DNA of 64,000 nt from Natrinema salaciae (GTDB lineage: Archaea; Halobacteriota; Halobacteria; Halobacteriales; Natrialbaceae): contig NZ_FOFD01000001.1 in assembly GCF_900110865.1 (NCBI RefSeq), positions 558,001-622,000 of the forward strand, in the 5' to 3' direction. Position 1 is the first letter of the stretch; each line of letters starts with the position of its first letter. Shown in pieces: positions 25,932 to 34,364 of this stretch. The notes under the pieces are model-generated. The model had not been told where the DNA came from. It saw nothing but the letters and a program-made list of their open reading frames with translations, and did no database searches. The translations under genes were made by a program, and so were the position numbers.

Positions 25932-26270
25932 GTGCAATCGATCGGCGGCCACACCGTCCACGGCGTCGACGTCGGTCCGGAAACCCGGTGTGCCCACTAC
26001 GACACCGACCGCGACGTCGTCGCGTTCACGTTCGCCTGCTGCGAGCGCTATTACCCCTGCTTTCGCTGCCACGAGGAGTCGACGGATCACGAGGCGGTTC
26101 CGTGGCCGCGCGACCGATTCGACGAATCCTCGGTGCTGTGTGGGGTCTGCGGGACCGCACTCACCGCGTCCGCGTATCTCGAGGCCGACTATCGCTGTCC
26201 GGCCTGCGACGCCGCGTTCAATCCCGGCTGCGCCGCCCACGCCGACCTGTATTTCGAGCCGGGCGACTGA
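25932..26270 (+). CDS. CHY-type zinc finger protein (GTG start)
   Basis: 112 residues encoding a CHY zinc finger domain. It starts VHGVDVGPETRCAHYDTDRD, continues with ACCERYYPCFRCHEESTDHE, then LCGVCGTALT and YRCPACDAAFNPGCAAH. The nine or more Cys/His ligands fit several zinc ions. Archaeal and bacterial stand-alone CHY proteins are of unknown function; in eukaryotes the domain occurs in ubiquitin ligases. No in-frame ATG precedes the domain, so I use the GTG at 25932, giving the usual compact length. It is divergent from the patatin gene. Confidence 0.8.
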   Translation: MQSIGGHTVHGVDVGPETRCAHYDTDRDVVAFTFACCERYYPCFRCHEESTDHEAVPWPRDRFDESSVLCGVCGTALTASAYLEADYRCPACDAAFNPGCAAHADLYFEPGD

Positions 26271-26450
26271 CGCCCGCCGACCGTCGTCCGGGTGTCTGCT
26301 CGGCCCGCTGTACACTCGCTTCGTGGATGTCTGGGAGTCCACGGCGACCTCCGGGAGAGTCTCGTCGGCCGCGAGTCCGTGTTCGTCGATACCGAGACGA
26401 CGGTGCGCTAGTCGCCGTTCGAGTCGCTCTCGCCGGCGCACCGACTCCCG

Positions 26451-27743
26451 TCAGTCGTCCGCAGACGCTACTGCCGACGACTCCGTCTGCTCGTCCTCGA
26501 CCTCCTCGATCCCCTCGACGGATTCGTCGTCGCACAGCGCCGCCTCGGCGTCGGGTTCGAGTTCGTTGACGACCGACCGACCGTCCTTCTCGCGGACGAC
26601 CAGTCCGTCGTCTTCGAGCGCGGCGAGGTGATGCGAGACGGTGCTCGGATCACGCTCGAGTTCGTCCGCGAGCCGGCCGTTGTGCGCCCGGCCCAGGCCG
26701 GCGAGCGCCTCCAGCACGTCGCGTTTGGCCGGTTCCGCGAGGGCGGCTCGCAGTTCGGCGTCGGCCGCGTCCCGGAAGTAGCGGCGCTTCCCGTTGAGCT
26801 TGGCCGCGGTTATCAGATCCTCCGCTTCGAGGATCCGAACGTGGTACCGGACCGTCGAAAGGGGGATGTCGGTGTCGTCGCTGAGCTGCGAGAGGTACGA
26901 CCCCGGGTCGTCGCGGATCGCCTCGTAAATCGCCCGGCGGCGATCGTGCTCGAGCGGATCGGAGTCGTCGTACTGACTGTACCGGAACAGCGGCAGCATC
27001 TTCCAGAGGTCCCCGGCTCGGCGGAGCGGGCCCGTCCCGCGGAGAGTGTGCAGCCACCCGGCCGTCGCAGTGGTCCCGCTCCCGGCAGCGCCGGTCGCAC
27101 CGGACGCGCCGGCCCCGCCCGCCGCCCCGGAGGCGGTGATCGCCCCGAGCAGTCCGACCAGTACCGCGTCCGTCGCCGTCTCGGTCGCGCCGGGCGTCCC
27201 GGAGCCGTCGGAGTCGCCGCTCCCGTCGGCGCTCGCGTTCTCGGCCGTCGACTCACCGGCGCTCGAGCCGTCGTCGTGGGGACTCGAGGGTCGTCCGTCG
27301 GTTTCGACTTCGGCGTCGGCCTCGAGGCCGGTGTCCAGCGGCGTCTCGTTGACGGTCCGGTCGACAGCCCCCTCCGTCCGATCGACCGTCGTCCCGGTGG
27401 TGTTCTCGAGTTCGTCGGTCGTCGTCCCGGTGGTGTTCTCGAGTTCGTCGATCGTCGTCTCGGTGGTGTTCTCGAGTTCGTCGATCGTCGTCTCGGTGGT
27501 GTTCTCGAGTTCGTCGGTCGTCGTCCCGGTGGTGTTCTCGAGTTCGTCGGTCGTATTTTCGACGGTCTCCGTCGGCTCGTCGATGGAGTCGTCGACCGAA
27601 TCAGTCGTCGAGAGCGCCGCTCCCGTCAGTGTCGAGCCGGCGCTCGCGGACGCGGCCGCGATCCCCGCGGTCGCACCGCCGAGTACCATCGCGACGGCGA
27701 CCCACACGAGCACGCGCGTCGCGATCGACGAATCCCGTTTCAT
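26451..27743 (-). CDS. Membrane-anchored winged-helix transcriptional regulator with repeat-rich outer domain
   Basis: 430 residues. A signal anchor ([20 protein letters not shown]) leads to an outer region with five 12-residue repeats of the type [11 protein letters not shown] (residues about 62-120), rich in N-x-T glycosylation sites, then Ser/Gly/Asp linkers. A weak second hydrophobic stretch ([20 protein letters not shown]) follows near residue 190. The cytoplasmic C-terminal half holds two winged helices: [20 protein letters not shown] to [14 protein letters not shown], and [20 protein letters not shown] to [14 protein letters not shown]. It thus looks like a one-component transmembrane regulator that could sense the surface and bind DNA (inference). 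The tandem-winged-helix half resembles a known haloarchaeal family. Confidence 0.85.
   Translation of the reverse strand: MKRDSSIATRVLVWVAVAMVLGGATAGIAAASASAGSTLTGAALSTTDSVDDSIDEPTETVENTTDELENTTGTTTDELENTTETTIDELENTTETTIDELENTTGTTTDELENTTGTTVDRTEGAVDRTVNETPLDTGLEADAEVETDGRPSSPHDDGSSAGESTAENASADGSGDSDGSGTPGATETATDAVLVGLLGAITASGAAGGAGASGATGAAGSGTTATAGWLHTLRGTGPLRRAGDLWKMLPLFRYSQYDDSDPLEHDRRRAIYEAIRDDPGSYLSQLSDDTDIPLSTVRYHVRILEAEDLITAAKLNGKRRYFRDAADAELRAALAEPAKRDVLEALAGLGRAHNGRLADELERDPSTVSHHLAALEDDGLVVREKDGRSVVNELEPDAEAALCDDESVEGIEEVEDEQTESSAVASADD
27391..27566 (-). repeat. Five 36-base tandem repeats inside the membrane regulator gene
   Basis: The unit, beginning GGTGGTGTTCTCGAGTTCGT on the plus strand, recurs every 36 bases about five times with a few substitutions, all in frame. 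It encodes the 12-residue Thr/Glu/Asn repeat. Copy number may vary by slippage or recombination. Confidence 0.85.
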
Positions 27744-27886
27744 ACCAGTCGTCCGGTTATGTGCGATCGACGGTAATACGCTTTTTCCGTTCCCTGACAG
27801 TCACGAAATCCGACTGGCGGCCGACTCGAGCCGGCCGTGGAGCGGATCCAGCAAGCTATTTCCGCGTCGGGCGGCCGAATTCGGGT

Positions 27887-30604
27887 ATGGATTCGGCGCT
27901 TGGTCCGCCCGAGCAGATGGCCGCGAAGCGCGACGAGCTGACGCCCATGATGGCGCAGTACCACGACCTCTGTGCGCGCTACGACGACGCGATCGTCCTC
28001 TTTCAGGTGGGCGACTTCTACGAGACGTTCTGCGGCGCGGCCGAACGCACCGCGCGGCTGCTCGAGATCGCGCTGACCAGTCGCGAGGACAGCACCGGCG
28101 AGTATCCGATGGCCGGAATTCCGATCGACAACGCCGAATCGTACATCGAGGACCTGCTCGAAGCCGGCTACCGCGTCGCGGTGGCGGATCAGGTCGAAGA
28201 ACCCGGCGAGACCTCGGGCGTGGTCGAGCGCGCTGTCACGCGCGTGATCACGCCCGGGACGCTCACCGAAGACGAACTCCTGACAGGCGACGACAACAAC
28301 TTCGTGGCGGCCGTCGCCCGTAACGGCGATCGGCTGGGACTCGCCCTGCTCGACGTCTCGACCGGCGACTTCTACGCGACGAGCGCGACGTCCGACGAGT
28401 CGATCGCCGACGAGGTGAGTCGGTTCGACCCCTCGGAAGCGGTCGTCGGCCCCGACGCCGCCGCCGACCCGATCCCCGAGGAGTGCATGGTGACGCCGTT
28501 CGACGCGCGCGCGTTCGACCGCGAGCGGGCCACAGAGAAGCTCACGACGTATTTCCGGAACCCCGACGCGCTGCTCGCGGACACCGCGGAGATCCGGGCC
28601 TGTGGCGCGCTGCTGGCGTACGCCGAGTACGTCCGCGGCGGCGAACACGAGGGCGAACGCGGCGAGGACGCCGACGAGCGCGTCGCGGCCGTCTTCGAGG
28701 GCGACGACGAGCAGCGACTCGAGTACATTACCCAGCTGACCCGGTACGACCCCCGCGAGTACCTGTTGCTCGACGCGGTCGCCCTGCGCAGCCTCGAGCT
28801 GTTCGAACCCCGGGCGGTCCACGGCCGGGACGATGCGACGCTCGTCGGCGTCCTCGACGAGACCGCTAGCGCGCTCGGCGGCCGTAAACTCCGGGACTGG
28901 ATTCGCCGGCCGCTGCTCGAGCCCGCGCGGATCGAGGCCCGCCACGACGCGGTCGCCGAGTTGACGGGAGCCGTCCAGCGCCGGGAACGGCTCCACGATC
29001 GCCTGCGAGAGGTCTACGACCTCGAGCGTCTCATCGGCCGAATCTCCCGCGAGCGGGCCAACGCCCGGGATTTGCGCTCGCTGCGAGATACGCTCGCGGT
29101 CGTCCCCGACATCCGCGAGCAACTGGCCGACGCCGACTGTGAACGCCTGCGGGACCTTCACGGGAACCTCGACCCGCTGGCGGACGTCCGCGAGTTGATC
29201 GAGGACGCCGTCGTCGAGGAGCCCCCGATCGAGATCACCGAGGGCGGGATCATCGCCGAGGGGTACGACGAGGACCTCGACGCCCTCCGGGGGACCGCGC
29301 GGGACGGCGAGCAGTGGATCGAGGACTTAGAGGACCGCGAGCGCGAGCGGACGGGTATCGATTCGCTGAAGGTCGGCCACAACTCGGTCCACGGCTACTA
29401 CATCGAGGTGACGAATCCGAACCTCGAGTCCGTCCCCGACAACTACCAGCGCCGCCAGACGCTGAAGAACTCCGAGCGGTTCGTCACGCCGGCGCTCAAA
29501 GAGCGCGAGGACGAGATCGTCGGCGCACGGCAACGCGCCGACGAACGCGAGTACGACCTCTTTTGCGAGGTTCGTCGCGAGATCGCCGCCGAAGTCGAGC
29601 GCGTTCAGGCCCTCGCCGACGCGCTGGCGACGCTGGACGCGCTCGTCTCGCTGTCGACCGTCGCCGCCCAGTACGACTACTGCCGGCCCGAGATCCTCGA
29701 GCGAGAGGGTCGTGACGGCCTCGAGATCGACGTCGAGGGCGGCAGACACGCGGTCGTCGAGCGCACGCAGGAGTCGTTCGTCCCGAACGACGCGTGCCTG
29801 ACGACCGACCGGCGGCTGGCGGTGATCACCGGCCCGAACATGTCTGGGAAGTCGACCTACATGCGGCAGGTCGCCCAGATCGTACTGCTCGCGCAGGTCG
29901 GCAGTTTCGTCCCCGCTCGCTCGGCGCGGCTGACGCCGGTCGATCGGATCTTCACCCGCGTCGGTGCCAGCGACGACATCGCGGGCGGGCGCTCGACGTT
30001 CATGGTCGAGATGGACGAACTCGCGACGATCCTGCGCGAGGCCGACGAGCACTCGCTGGTCCTGCTGGACGAGGTAGGCCGGGGTACCTCGACGGCCGAC
30101 GGGATGGCGATCGCGCGGGCGATCACCGAACACATCCACGACGAGGTGGGGGCGACTACCCTCTTCGCGACCCACCATCACCCGTTGACCGAACTCGCGG
30201 ACGACCTCGCGGCCGCGTTCACGCTCCACTTCGAGGTCGACGAGGCGGACGGCGACGTCGTCTTCCACCACGAGATCGCACCCGGCGCGGCCAGCGGATC
30301 GTACGGCGTCGAGGTCGCCACGGCGGCGGGCGTTCCCGAACCCGTGGTCGACCGGGCGCGGGAACTGGTTGCCGACGCGACCGAGGACGAACCCGAGGCG
30401 GGCGGCGAAGCCGAGACGAGAGTCAGGGCGCGCGGTGAGATGGCCGACGAGACGGATTCGGGGCCGGCGTCGCCGGCGACTGCAGACGGGGGAGACGTTC
30501 CGGCCGACGTGGCCGCCGAGCTCCGCGCGCTCGACTTGGCCCACCTCACCCCTGTCGAGGCGCTGACGGAACTCGACCGGCTGAAGCGGTTGCTCGAAGC
30601 GTAA
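27887..30604 (+). CDS. mutS: DNA mismatch repair protein MutS
   Basis: 905 residues, full-length MutS1. The mismatch-binding motif DFYETF (Phe44-x-Glu46) is intact, followed by connector, lever, clamp and ATPase domains. Walker [10 protein letters not shown] lies near residue 650, Walker [14 protein letters not shown] near 725, and the His box [15 protein letters not shown] near 770. It recognises base mismatches and short loops and uses ATP as a sliding clamp. No mutL is adjacent. I chose the ATG at 27887 directly before the conserved [20 protein letters not shown] block; the upstream extension overlaps the divergent regulator's promoter. nucS, a separate mismatch nuclease, lies 1.4 kb downstream. 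Confidence 0.97.
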   Translation: MDSALGPPEQMAAKRDELTPMMAQYHDLCARYDDAIVLFQVGDFYETFCGAAERTARLLEIALTSREDSTGEYPMAGIPIDNAESYIEDLLEAGYRVAVADQVEEPGETSGVVERAVTRVITPGTLTEDELLTGDDNNFVAAVARNGDRLGLALLDVSTGDFYATSATSDESIADEVSRFDPSEAVVGPDAAADPIPEECMVTPFDARAFDRERATEKLTTYFRNPDALLADTAEIRACGALLAYAEYVRGGEHEGERGEDADERVAAVFEGDDEQRLEYITQLTRYDPREYLLLDAVALRSLELFEPRAVHGRDDATLVGVLDETASALGGRKLRDWIRRPLLEPARIEARHDAVAELTGAVQRRERLHDRLREVYDLERLIGRISRERANARDLRSLRDTLAVVPDIREQLADADCERLRDLHGNLDPLADVRELIEDAVVEEPPIEITEGGIIAEGYDEDLDALRGTARDGEQWIEDLEDRERERTGIDSLKVGHNSVHGYYIEVTNPNLESVPDNYQRRQTLKNSERFVTPALKEREDEIVGARQRADEREYDLFCEVRREIAAEVERVQALADALATLDALVSLSTVAAQYDYCRPEILEREGRDGLEIDVEGGRHAVVERTQESFVPNDACLTTDRRLAVITGPNMSGKSTYMRQVAQIVLLAQVGSFVPARSARLTPVDRIFTRVGASDDIAGGRSTFMVEMDELATILREADEHSLVLLDEVGRGTSTADGMAIARAITEHIHDEVGATTLFATHHHPLTELADDLAAAFTLHFEVDEADGDVVFHHEIAPGAASGSYGVEVATAAGVPEPVVDRARELVADATEDEPEAGGEAETRVRARGEMADETDSGPASPATADGGDVPADVAAELRALDLAHLTPVEALTELDRLKRLLEA

Positions 30605-30619
30605 CCGCTCCGTCGGCCG

Positions 30620-31144
30620 TCACGCCTCTCCCAGCGATTTTCGGTAGACCAGTAGATCGACCGGATCGCCGAACCCGTCGATTCGTTCGCGGTGCACCTC
30701 GCCGAAGCCCTGCGACTCGTACAGGCCACGGGCTGCGGTCTGTCTCGCCATCGTGTCGAGGACGATCTCGTCAGCCTCCTGCGATCGAGCACGGCGCTCG
30801 AGTTCCGCGTAGAGCCGGCGACCGTAGCCGCGGCGCTGCTGGTCGGGAGTGACGCGCATTCGGGTCAGTTCGACCGCCGAGTCCGCGAGATCGGGGACGA
30901 CTGTCGCGATGTGCTCCGAGCCGTCGATCGGTCGGAACGCGCCCATCGCGACGATGGTGCCGTCGCGCTCGCCGACGAGGAACTCCCCGCCGGCATCGAC
31001 GTAGGTTTCGGTGATCTGCTCGAGGTCGTCGTCGGGAACGTCCTCGAGGTACGCATCGACATCGCGCATGGCCGTTTCGTGGAGGTCACGGACTCGAGTG
31101 CCGTCCGTCGGTCGATAGCGGCGGACCGTCAGTTCGGGTCCCAT
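30620..31144 (-). CDS. GNAT family N-acetyltransferase
   Basis: 174 residues with the GNAT fold: beta-strand VELTRMRVTP followed by the acetyl-CoA loop QQRRGYGRRLYAELERRA, then EIVLDTMARQTAARGLYESQ and GFGEVHRE. It transfers an acetyl group from acetyl-CoA to an amine; the substrate is unknown. The ATG at 31144 is preferred to a TTG two codons upstream. It converges on mutS with only 15 bases between stops. Confidence 0.88.
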   Translation of the reverse strand: MGPELTVRRYRPTDGTRVRDLHETAMRDVDAYLEDVPDDDLEQITETYVDAGGEFLVGERDGTIVAMGAFRPIDGSEHIATVVPDLADSAVELTRMRVTPDQQRRGYGRRLYAELERRARSQEADEIVLDTMARQTAARGLYESQGFGEVHRERIDGFGDPVDLLVYRKSLGEA

Positions 31145-31249
31145 ATTCAACCCATGGACGTGTGGGATGAAAGGGAACTACAGTCGAGCGGCGACCCGGA
31201 TTGCATGGACCGGCACAACACACAACTATCCCGGTAACGATGTAGTTGT

Positions 31250-31393
31250 ATGACATATCGAACGACGATCGGCTGGTCGCTCATCTCCTCGGGCATCGTC
31301 ACGTTGTTGTTGGCGTATCTGCCGGGGAAGTCGTGGTGGTGGGGAATCGGTCTCCTCGTCCTTGGCGTCGCGATCTTCACTGTTCGTCGGTAG
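31250..31393 (+). CDS. Tiny two-helix membrane protein
   Basis: 47 residues, MTYRTTIGWSLISSGIVTLL and so on. There are two hydrophobic helices (about 8-22 and 30-43) separated by a LPGKSWWWG turn, ending in Arg-Arg. The composition and the proline/tryptophan turn look like a genuine small membrane protein, not a shadow. It sits alone between the GNAT and the PEBP-like gene, and no function is assigned. Confidence 0.55.
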   Translation: MTYRTTIGWSLISSGIVTLLLAYLPGKSWWWGIGLLVLGVAIFTVRR

Positions 31394-31542
31394 CCGTTCG
31401 GGTCCGTTCGCGGAACGGAGGCGACTCGGTCGTGTCAATCCACCAGCGTGGCCGCGGGCCGAACCCGCTCGCACGGGCTGTAAGTTTATTCTATCCGGAG
31501 AGCGAACGCTCGACCGACGGCACGACTAGAGGTGACTTCGCC

Positions 31543-31998
31543 ATGGGAGAACTCACGCTCGAGAGCCGAGCCTTCGACGACGGCGAACGGATCCCCGAGG
31601 AGTACGGCTACACGGCGCGCAACGTCAACCCGCCGCTCGAGGTCGACGGCGTGCCGGACGACGCGGACTCCCTCGCGCTGATCGTGGACGATCCCGATGC
31701 GAAAGACCCCGCCGGGAAGGTCTGGGACCACTGGATCGTCTGGAACATCCCGCCGGAGACGGAGACGATTCCGGAGGCGTGGGAGCCGACGGACGCGACC
31801 GAAGGGACGAACGACTACGGCGAGCGCGGCTACGGCGGCCCGAACCCACCGGACAGGGAACACACCTATCGGTTCACGCTGTTCGCCGTAGACACGACGC
31901 TCGGTCTCGGACCCGGGACGGACGCGGACGACCTCGAGTCGGCGGTCGAGGGTCACGTCACCGATCGGGCGCGGCTCGAGGGGACGTACCCGGCCTGA
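31543..31998 (+). CDS. YbhB/YbcL (Raf kinase inhibitor-like, PEBP) family protein
   Basis: 151 residues. It has the PEBP ligand pocket signatures: IPEEYGYTARNVNPPLEVDG, SLALIVDDPDA, DHWIVWNIPPE, and GYGGPNPPDREHTYRFTLFA. Bacterial and archaeal members are small cytoplasmic proteins with an anion-binding pocket and no proven reaction. The ATG at 31543 starts directly at the domain; the upstream in-frame region is non-coding. Confidence 0.93.
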   Translation: MGELTLESRAFDDGERIPEEYGYTARNVNPPLEVDGVPDDADSLALIVDDPDAKDPAGKVWDHWIVWNIPPETETIPEAWEPTDATEGTNDYGERGYGGPNPPDREHTYRFTLFAVDTTLGLGPGTDADDLESAVEGHVTDRARLEGTYPA

Positions 31999-32029
31999 CG
32001 GAGGACGGCGGGGCCGGCGGTCGAAACCG

Positions 32030-32773
32030 TCACTCGGCCGGCGGCTCTAGCGAGACGAACTCGAGGCCGTGTTCGGTCAGCAGCCGGTTCGCGCGGTCGG
32101 TCACCGAGGGCGCGACCAGAATGCCGCGAACGGCGGCGTCGGCGTGGAGGTCGCGCTCGAGGGCGTCGACGTAGCGCCGGAGCTGACTCACCGCGTCGGG
32201 GCCGACCCGGCGGCGCTTCAGTTCGACCACGACCGCTCGTCCGGCCGCGTCCTCGCCGTAGATGTCGACCGCGCCCGCGGGCGTGTCGCGTTCGGTCGCC
32301 AGCGGCGTGAACTCCGCCTCGAGCAGGGCCGGCTCCTTGAGGATCCGCCGTCGGAGGTCCTCCTCGGTGCCGACCAGGGCGAGTTCGGTCTCGTCGGTCC
32401 CCGCGAACGCGGAGACCTGCAGGACCTCCTGGAACCGGACGCACAGCCGTTCCTCCGGCGTCGGCCGTCGGCTCTCGAGGACGAGGGTCCCGTCCTCGCA
32501 GAAGACATCGTGATCGCAGCCCGGCGGCTGCCAGTTGACCGGCTGCTGGCCCTCGTCGGTGTGTACCAGCGCCGCGCCGTCGGGCTTGAGCATGACGTGT
32601 CGATCGCCCGCCTCGAGGTGACTCGACGCCCGTCCGTCGTAGTCGACGGTACAGCGCCCGTAGACGGTCACGATCGCCTCGCGGTCGAATCCGTCCGCGA
32701 CCACGTCGCGGGCGGCCGTCGGTGTCGGCCCCTGCAGGGTTTCCGTTCGCTGGCCGGACTCTCGATTCGTCAC
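32030..32773 (-). CDS. nucS: Endonuclease NucS (EndoMS), mismatch/branched-DNA nuclease
   Basis: 247 residues. The N-terminal DNA-binding half (about 1-110) includes YGRCTVDYDGRASSHLEAGD and the VNWQPPG segment. The C-terminal PD-(D/E)xK-type nuclease domain has Asp170 (AGAVDIYGED), Glu184 and Lys186 (VVVELKRRRVG), and ends LEFVSLEPP. NucS/EndoMS cuts both strands at mismatches and also flapped DNA, acting with PCNA in archaea and actinobacteria. It starts with GTG. Its closeness to mutS places both mismatch-recognition systems in one region. Confidence 0.95.
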   Translation of the reverse strand: MTNRESGQRTETLQGPTPTAARDVVADGFDREAIVTVYGRCTVDYDGRASSHLEAGDRHVMLKPDGAALVHTDEGQQPVNWQPPGCDHDVFCEDGTLVLESRRPTPEERLCVRFQEVLQVSAFAGTDETELALVGTEEDLRRRILKEPALLEAEFTPLATERDTPAGAVDIYGEDAAGRAVVVELKRRRVGPDAVSQLRRYVDALERDLHADAAVRGILVAPSVTDRANRLLTEHGLEFVSLEPPAE

Positions 32774-32902
32774 TGGAACCTGCTAGCGCCGGCGCGAATA
32801 AAAGATGCCCGCTGTCGGGCGGATTCCGCGTCGCGGTGCCGACGTTGCCGCCGAGCGTAACGCAGAAGGCATACCTTCGTCCGTCCCTGCCGTTCAGAGA
32901 CG

Positions 32903-33481
32903 ATGTCGAACCTACCGACCCGCCGCGGGTTTCTCGCGATCACTGGTACCGGTACGGCCGCGTCGCTGGCCGGCTGTTCGCAACTCGAGTCGATCACGCA
33001 GGAGGGCTCGGAGAACCCCGACGAGGCGGTCACCGTGACGGTCCAGCCGGAGCGTGAGGAACTGCAGCGTCTCGAGGAAGAGATCCGGGCCGACCTCGAC
33101 GAGGGCACCCTCAGCCAGCAGGAGGCGGGACGGGTGTTTCGGGAGAGACAGGTCGAGTTGACCGAAGCGGCCGTGGCGTCGTTCGAGGAATCGGTCGCCG
33201 GGAGTGAACTCTCGGTCGCGGAGTCGAGGCCGGAGTACGGGCTGCTTCGCGTGACGGGCCCCGACGTGGCGATCATGGAGTCGCTCCGAAACGGCGACGT
33301 GAGCGGTATCTATCCCGGTGAGCGGTACGAACTGATCGTCCAGCAGCAGCAACAGCGCGAGCAGCGACAGGAGATGCTCGAGCAACAGCAGGAGGCACAG
33401 GAGACGGACGGCGAGACGAACGAGTCCGACGCCGGGAACGAGACCGACGGAACCGACGCCGGGAACGAAACTGACGAGTAG
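32903..33481 (+). CDS. Tat-type lipoprotein with Gln/Glu-rich coiled tail
   Basis: 192 residues. The N-terminus RRGFLAITGTGTAASLAGC contains a twin-arginine and a lipobox with Cys near residue 26, so it should be exported folded and lipid-anchored on the outside. Residues 55-140 are helical and include SLRNGDVSGIYPGERYELIV. Residues 145-165 are a Gln-rich coiled coil, and the last 30 are Asn/Asp/Thr-rich. Function unknown; similar small haloarchaeal lipoproteins exist. Confidence 0.8.
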   Translation: MSNLPTRRGFLAITGTGTAASLAGCSQLESITQEGSENPDEAVTVTVQPEREELQRLEEEIRADLDEGTLSQQEAGRVFRERQVELTEAAVASFEESVAGSELSVAESRPEYGLLRVTGPDVAIMESLRNGDVSGIYPGERYELIVQQQQQREQRQEMLEQQQEAQETDGETNESDAGNETDGTDAGNETDE

Positions 33482-33519
33482 CCGAGCCTGACGGCAGTCG
33501 ACTGGTTGGTCGCGGACAC

Positions 33520-34005
33520 TTACCGCTCGAGAGCGAACGGGCTCTCCCGCTCGGTCCAGTCCCAGCCGGGGAGGCGCTCCTGAAAGCCGGCGGCGAGGGC
33601 CGCCTCGCAGTCGTCGAGGCCGGCGTTTTCGTCTTCCGCCCCGTGGACCTGCAGGTCGGCGTAGTGGAACGTGGCTTCGCCGAGGGTCCGCAGCGGCTGG
33701 CTGCCGGCGATGGTCGCGGCCAGCTCTCGGCCGAGAAGTTCGTCGACGACGAATCCCGGATAGTCGCCCTCGACGTCGAGTTCTCTGAGGATCGCGACCA
33801 TGGCGGCGACGTTGACGGCCAGATCGCCGTCCGCGAAGACGGCGTCGACTTCCCTGCGGTACTGCGCCTCGGTGACCGCGTCGACGTCGGTGTCGAATGC
33901 CGCGCCGAGTTCGTCGCGGACGTCGTTGATGAGCGGGACGATCCGTCCGGCCCGATCGACGATCCACGCCCGTTCCTCGCCGACGCGCGCTTGGCTAACG
34001 TGCAT
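33520..34005 (-). CDS. Conserved haloarchaeal protein of unknown function
   Basis: 161 residues, soluble, acidic, with normal haloarchaeal codon use. Segments such as RAWIVDRAGRIVPLINDVRD, NVAAMVAILRELDVEGDYPG and FHYADLQVHGAEDENAGLDD look conserved, but I do not recognise a named domain. It converges on the lipoprotein gene (38 bases between stops). A TATA-like sequence about 50 bases upstream (34051-34059) may serve it. Confidence 0.65.
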   Translation of the reverse strand: MHVSQARVGEERAWIVDRAGRIVPLINDVRDELGAAFDTDVDAVTEAQYRREVDAVFADGDLAVNVAAMVAILRELDVEGDYPGFVVDELLGRELAATIAGSQPLRTLGEATFHYADLQVHGAEDENAGLDDCEAALAAGFQERLPGWDWTERESPFALER

Positions 34006-34364
34006 GCGTACCGACGGCTACTGTCCCCACGGCCCTGGTTTTTGCGAAGGCTTTTATACCACGCAAAGAATAGCGTCGAGTAAGCGGGTTCTCCCTGGAA
34101 TCTTCCCGCACGGACCAGGATAACCGATCCGGGAGCGTGTTCGTCAGGCACGGAGTAGGATACGATGAATCGGGAGGCGAGACGGAGTGTGAGCTACGTT
34201 GTCGAACGAAGACGGCGGCGCTCGCGACCGGTACCGAGACGACGGACGCCCGATGGCGCCCCTCGCAGTACCGAGATCCGGTCTCCCCGCTCGATCCCGT
34301 CGGTCCGACCCGGCACCGAACCCGATCTCGGACGGCGAGTTCACGCAAGCCACATTCGGCGATT
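34006..34364. promoter_or_regulatory. Long upstream region of aCPSF1 with a TATA box
   Basis: CTTTTATACC at 34051-34059 is the only strong TATA-like element. Read rightward it would give the aCPSF1 transcript a leader of about 285 bases; read leftward it could serve the gene at 33520. I find no gene in the leader. Confidence 0.45.

Noticed and set aside
27391-27566. 36-base repeats considered as a CRISPR array
   Set aside because: The repeats are directly tandem with no spacers and encode an in-frame 12-residue peptide repeat.
27740-29161. 473-codon minus-strand frame within mutS
   Set aside because: mutS is unambiguous across its length; this is a codon-bias shadow.
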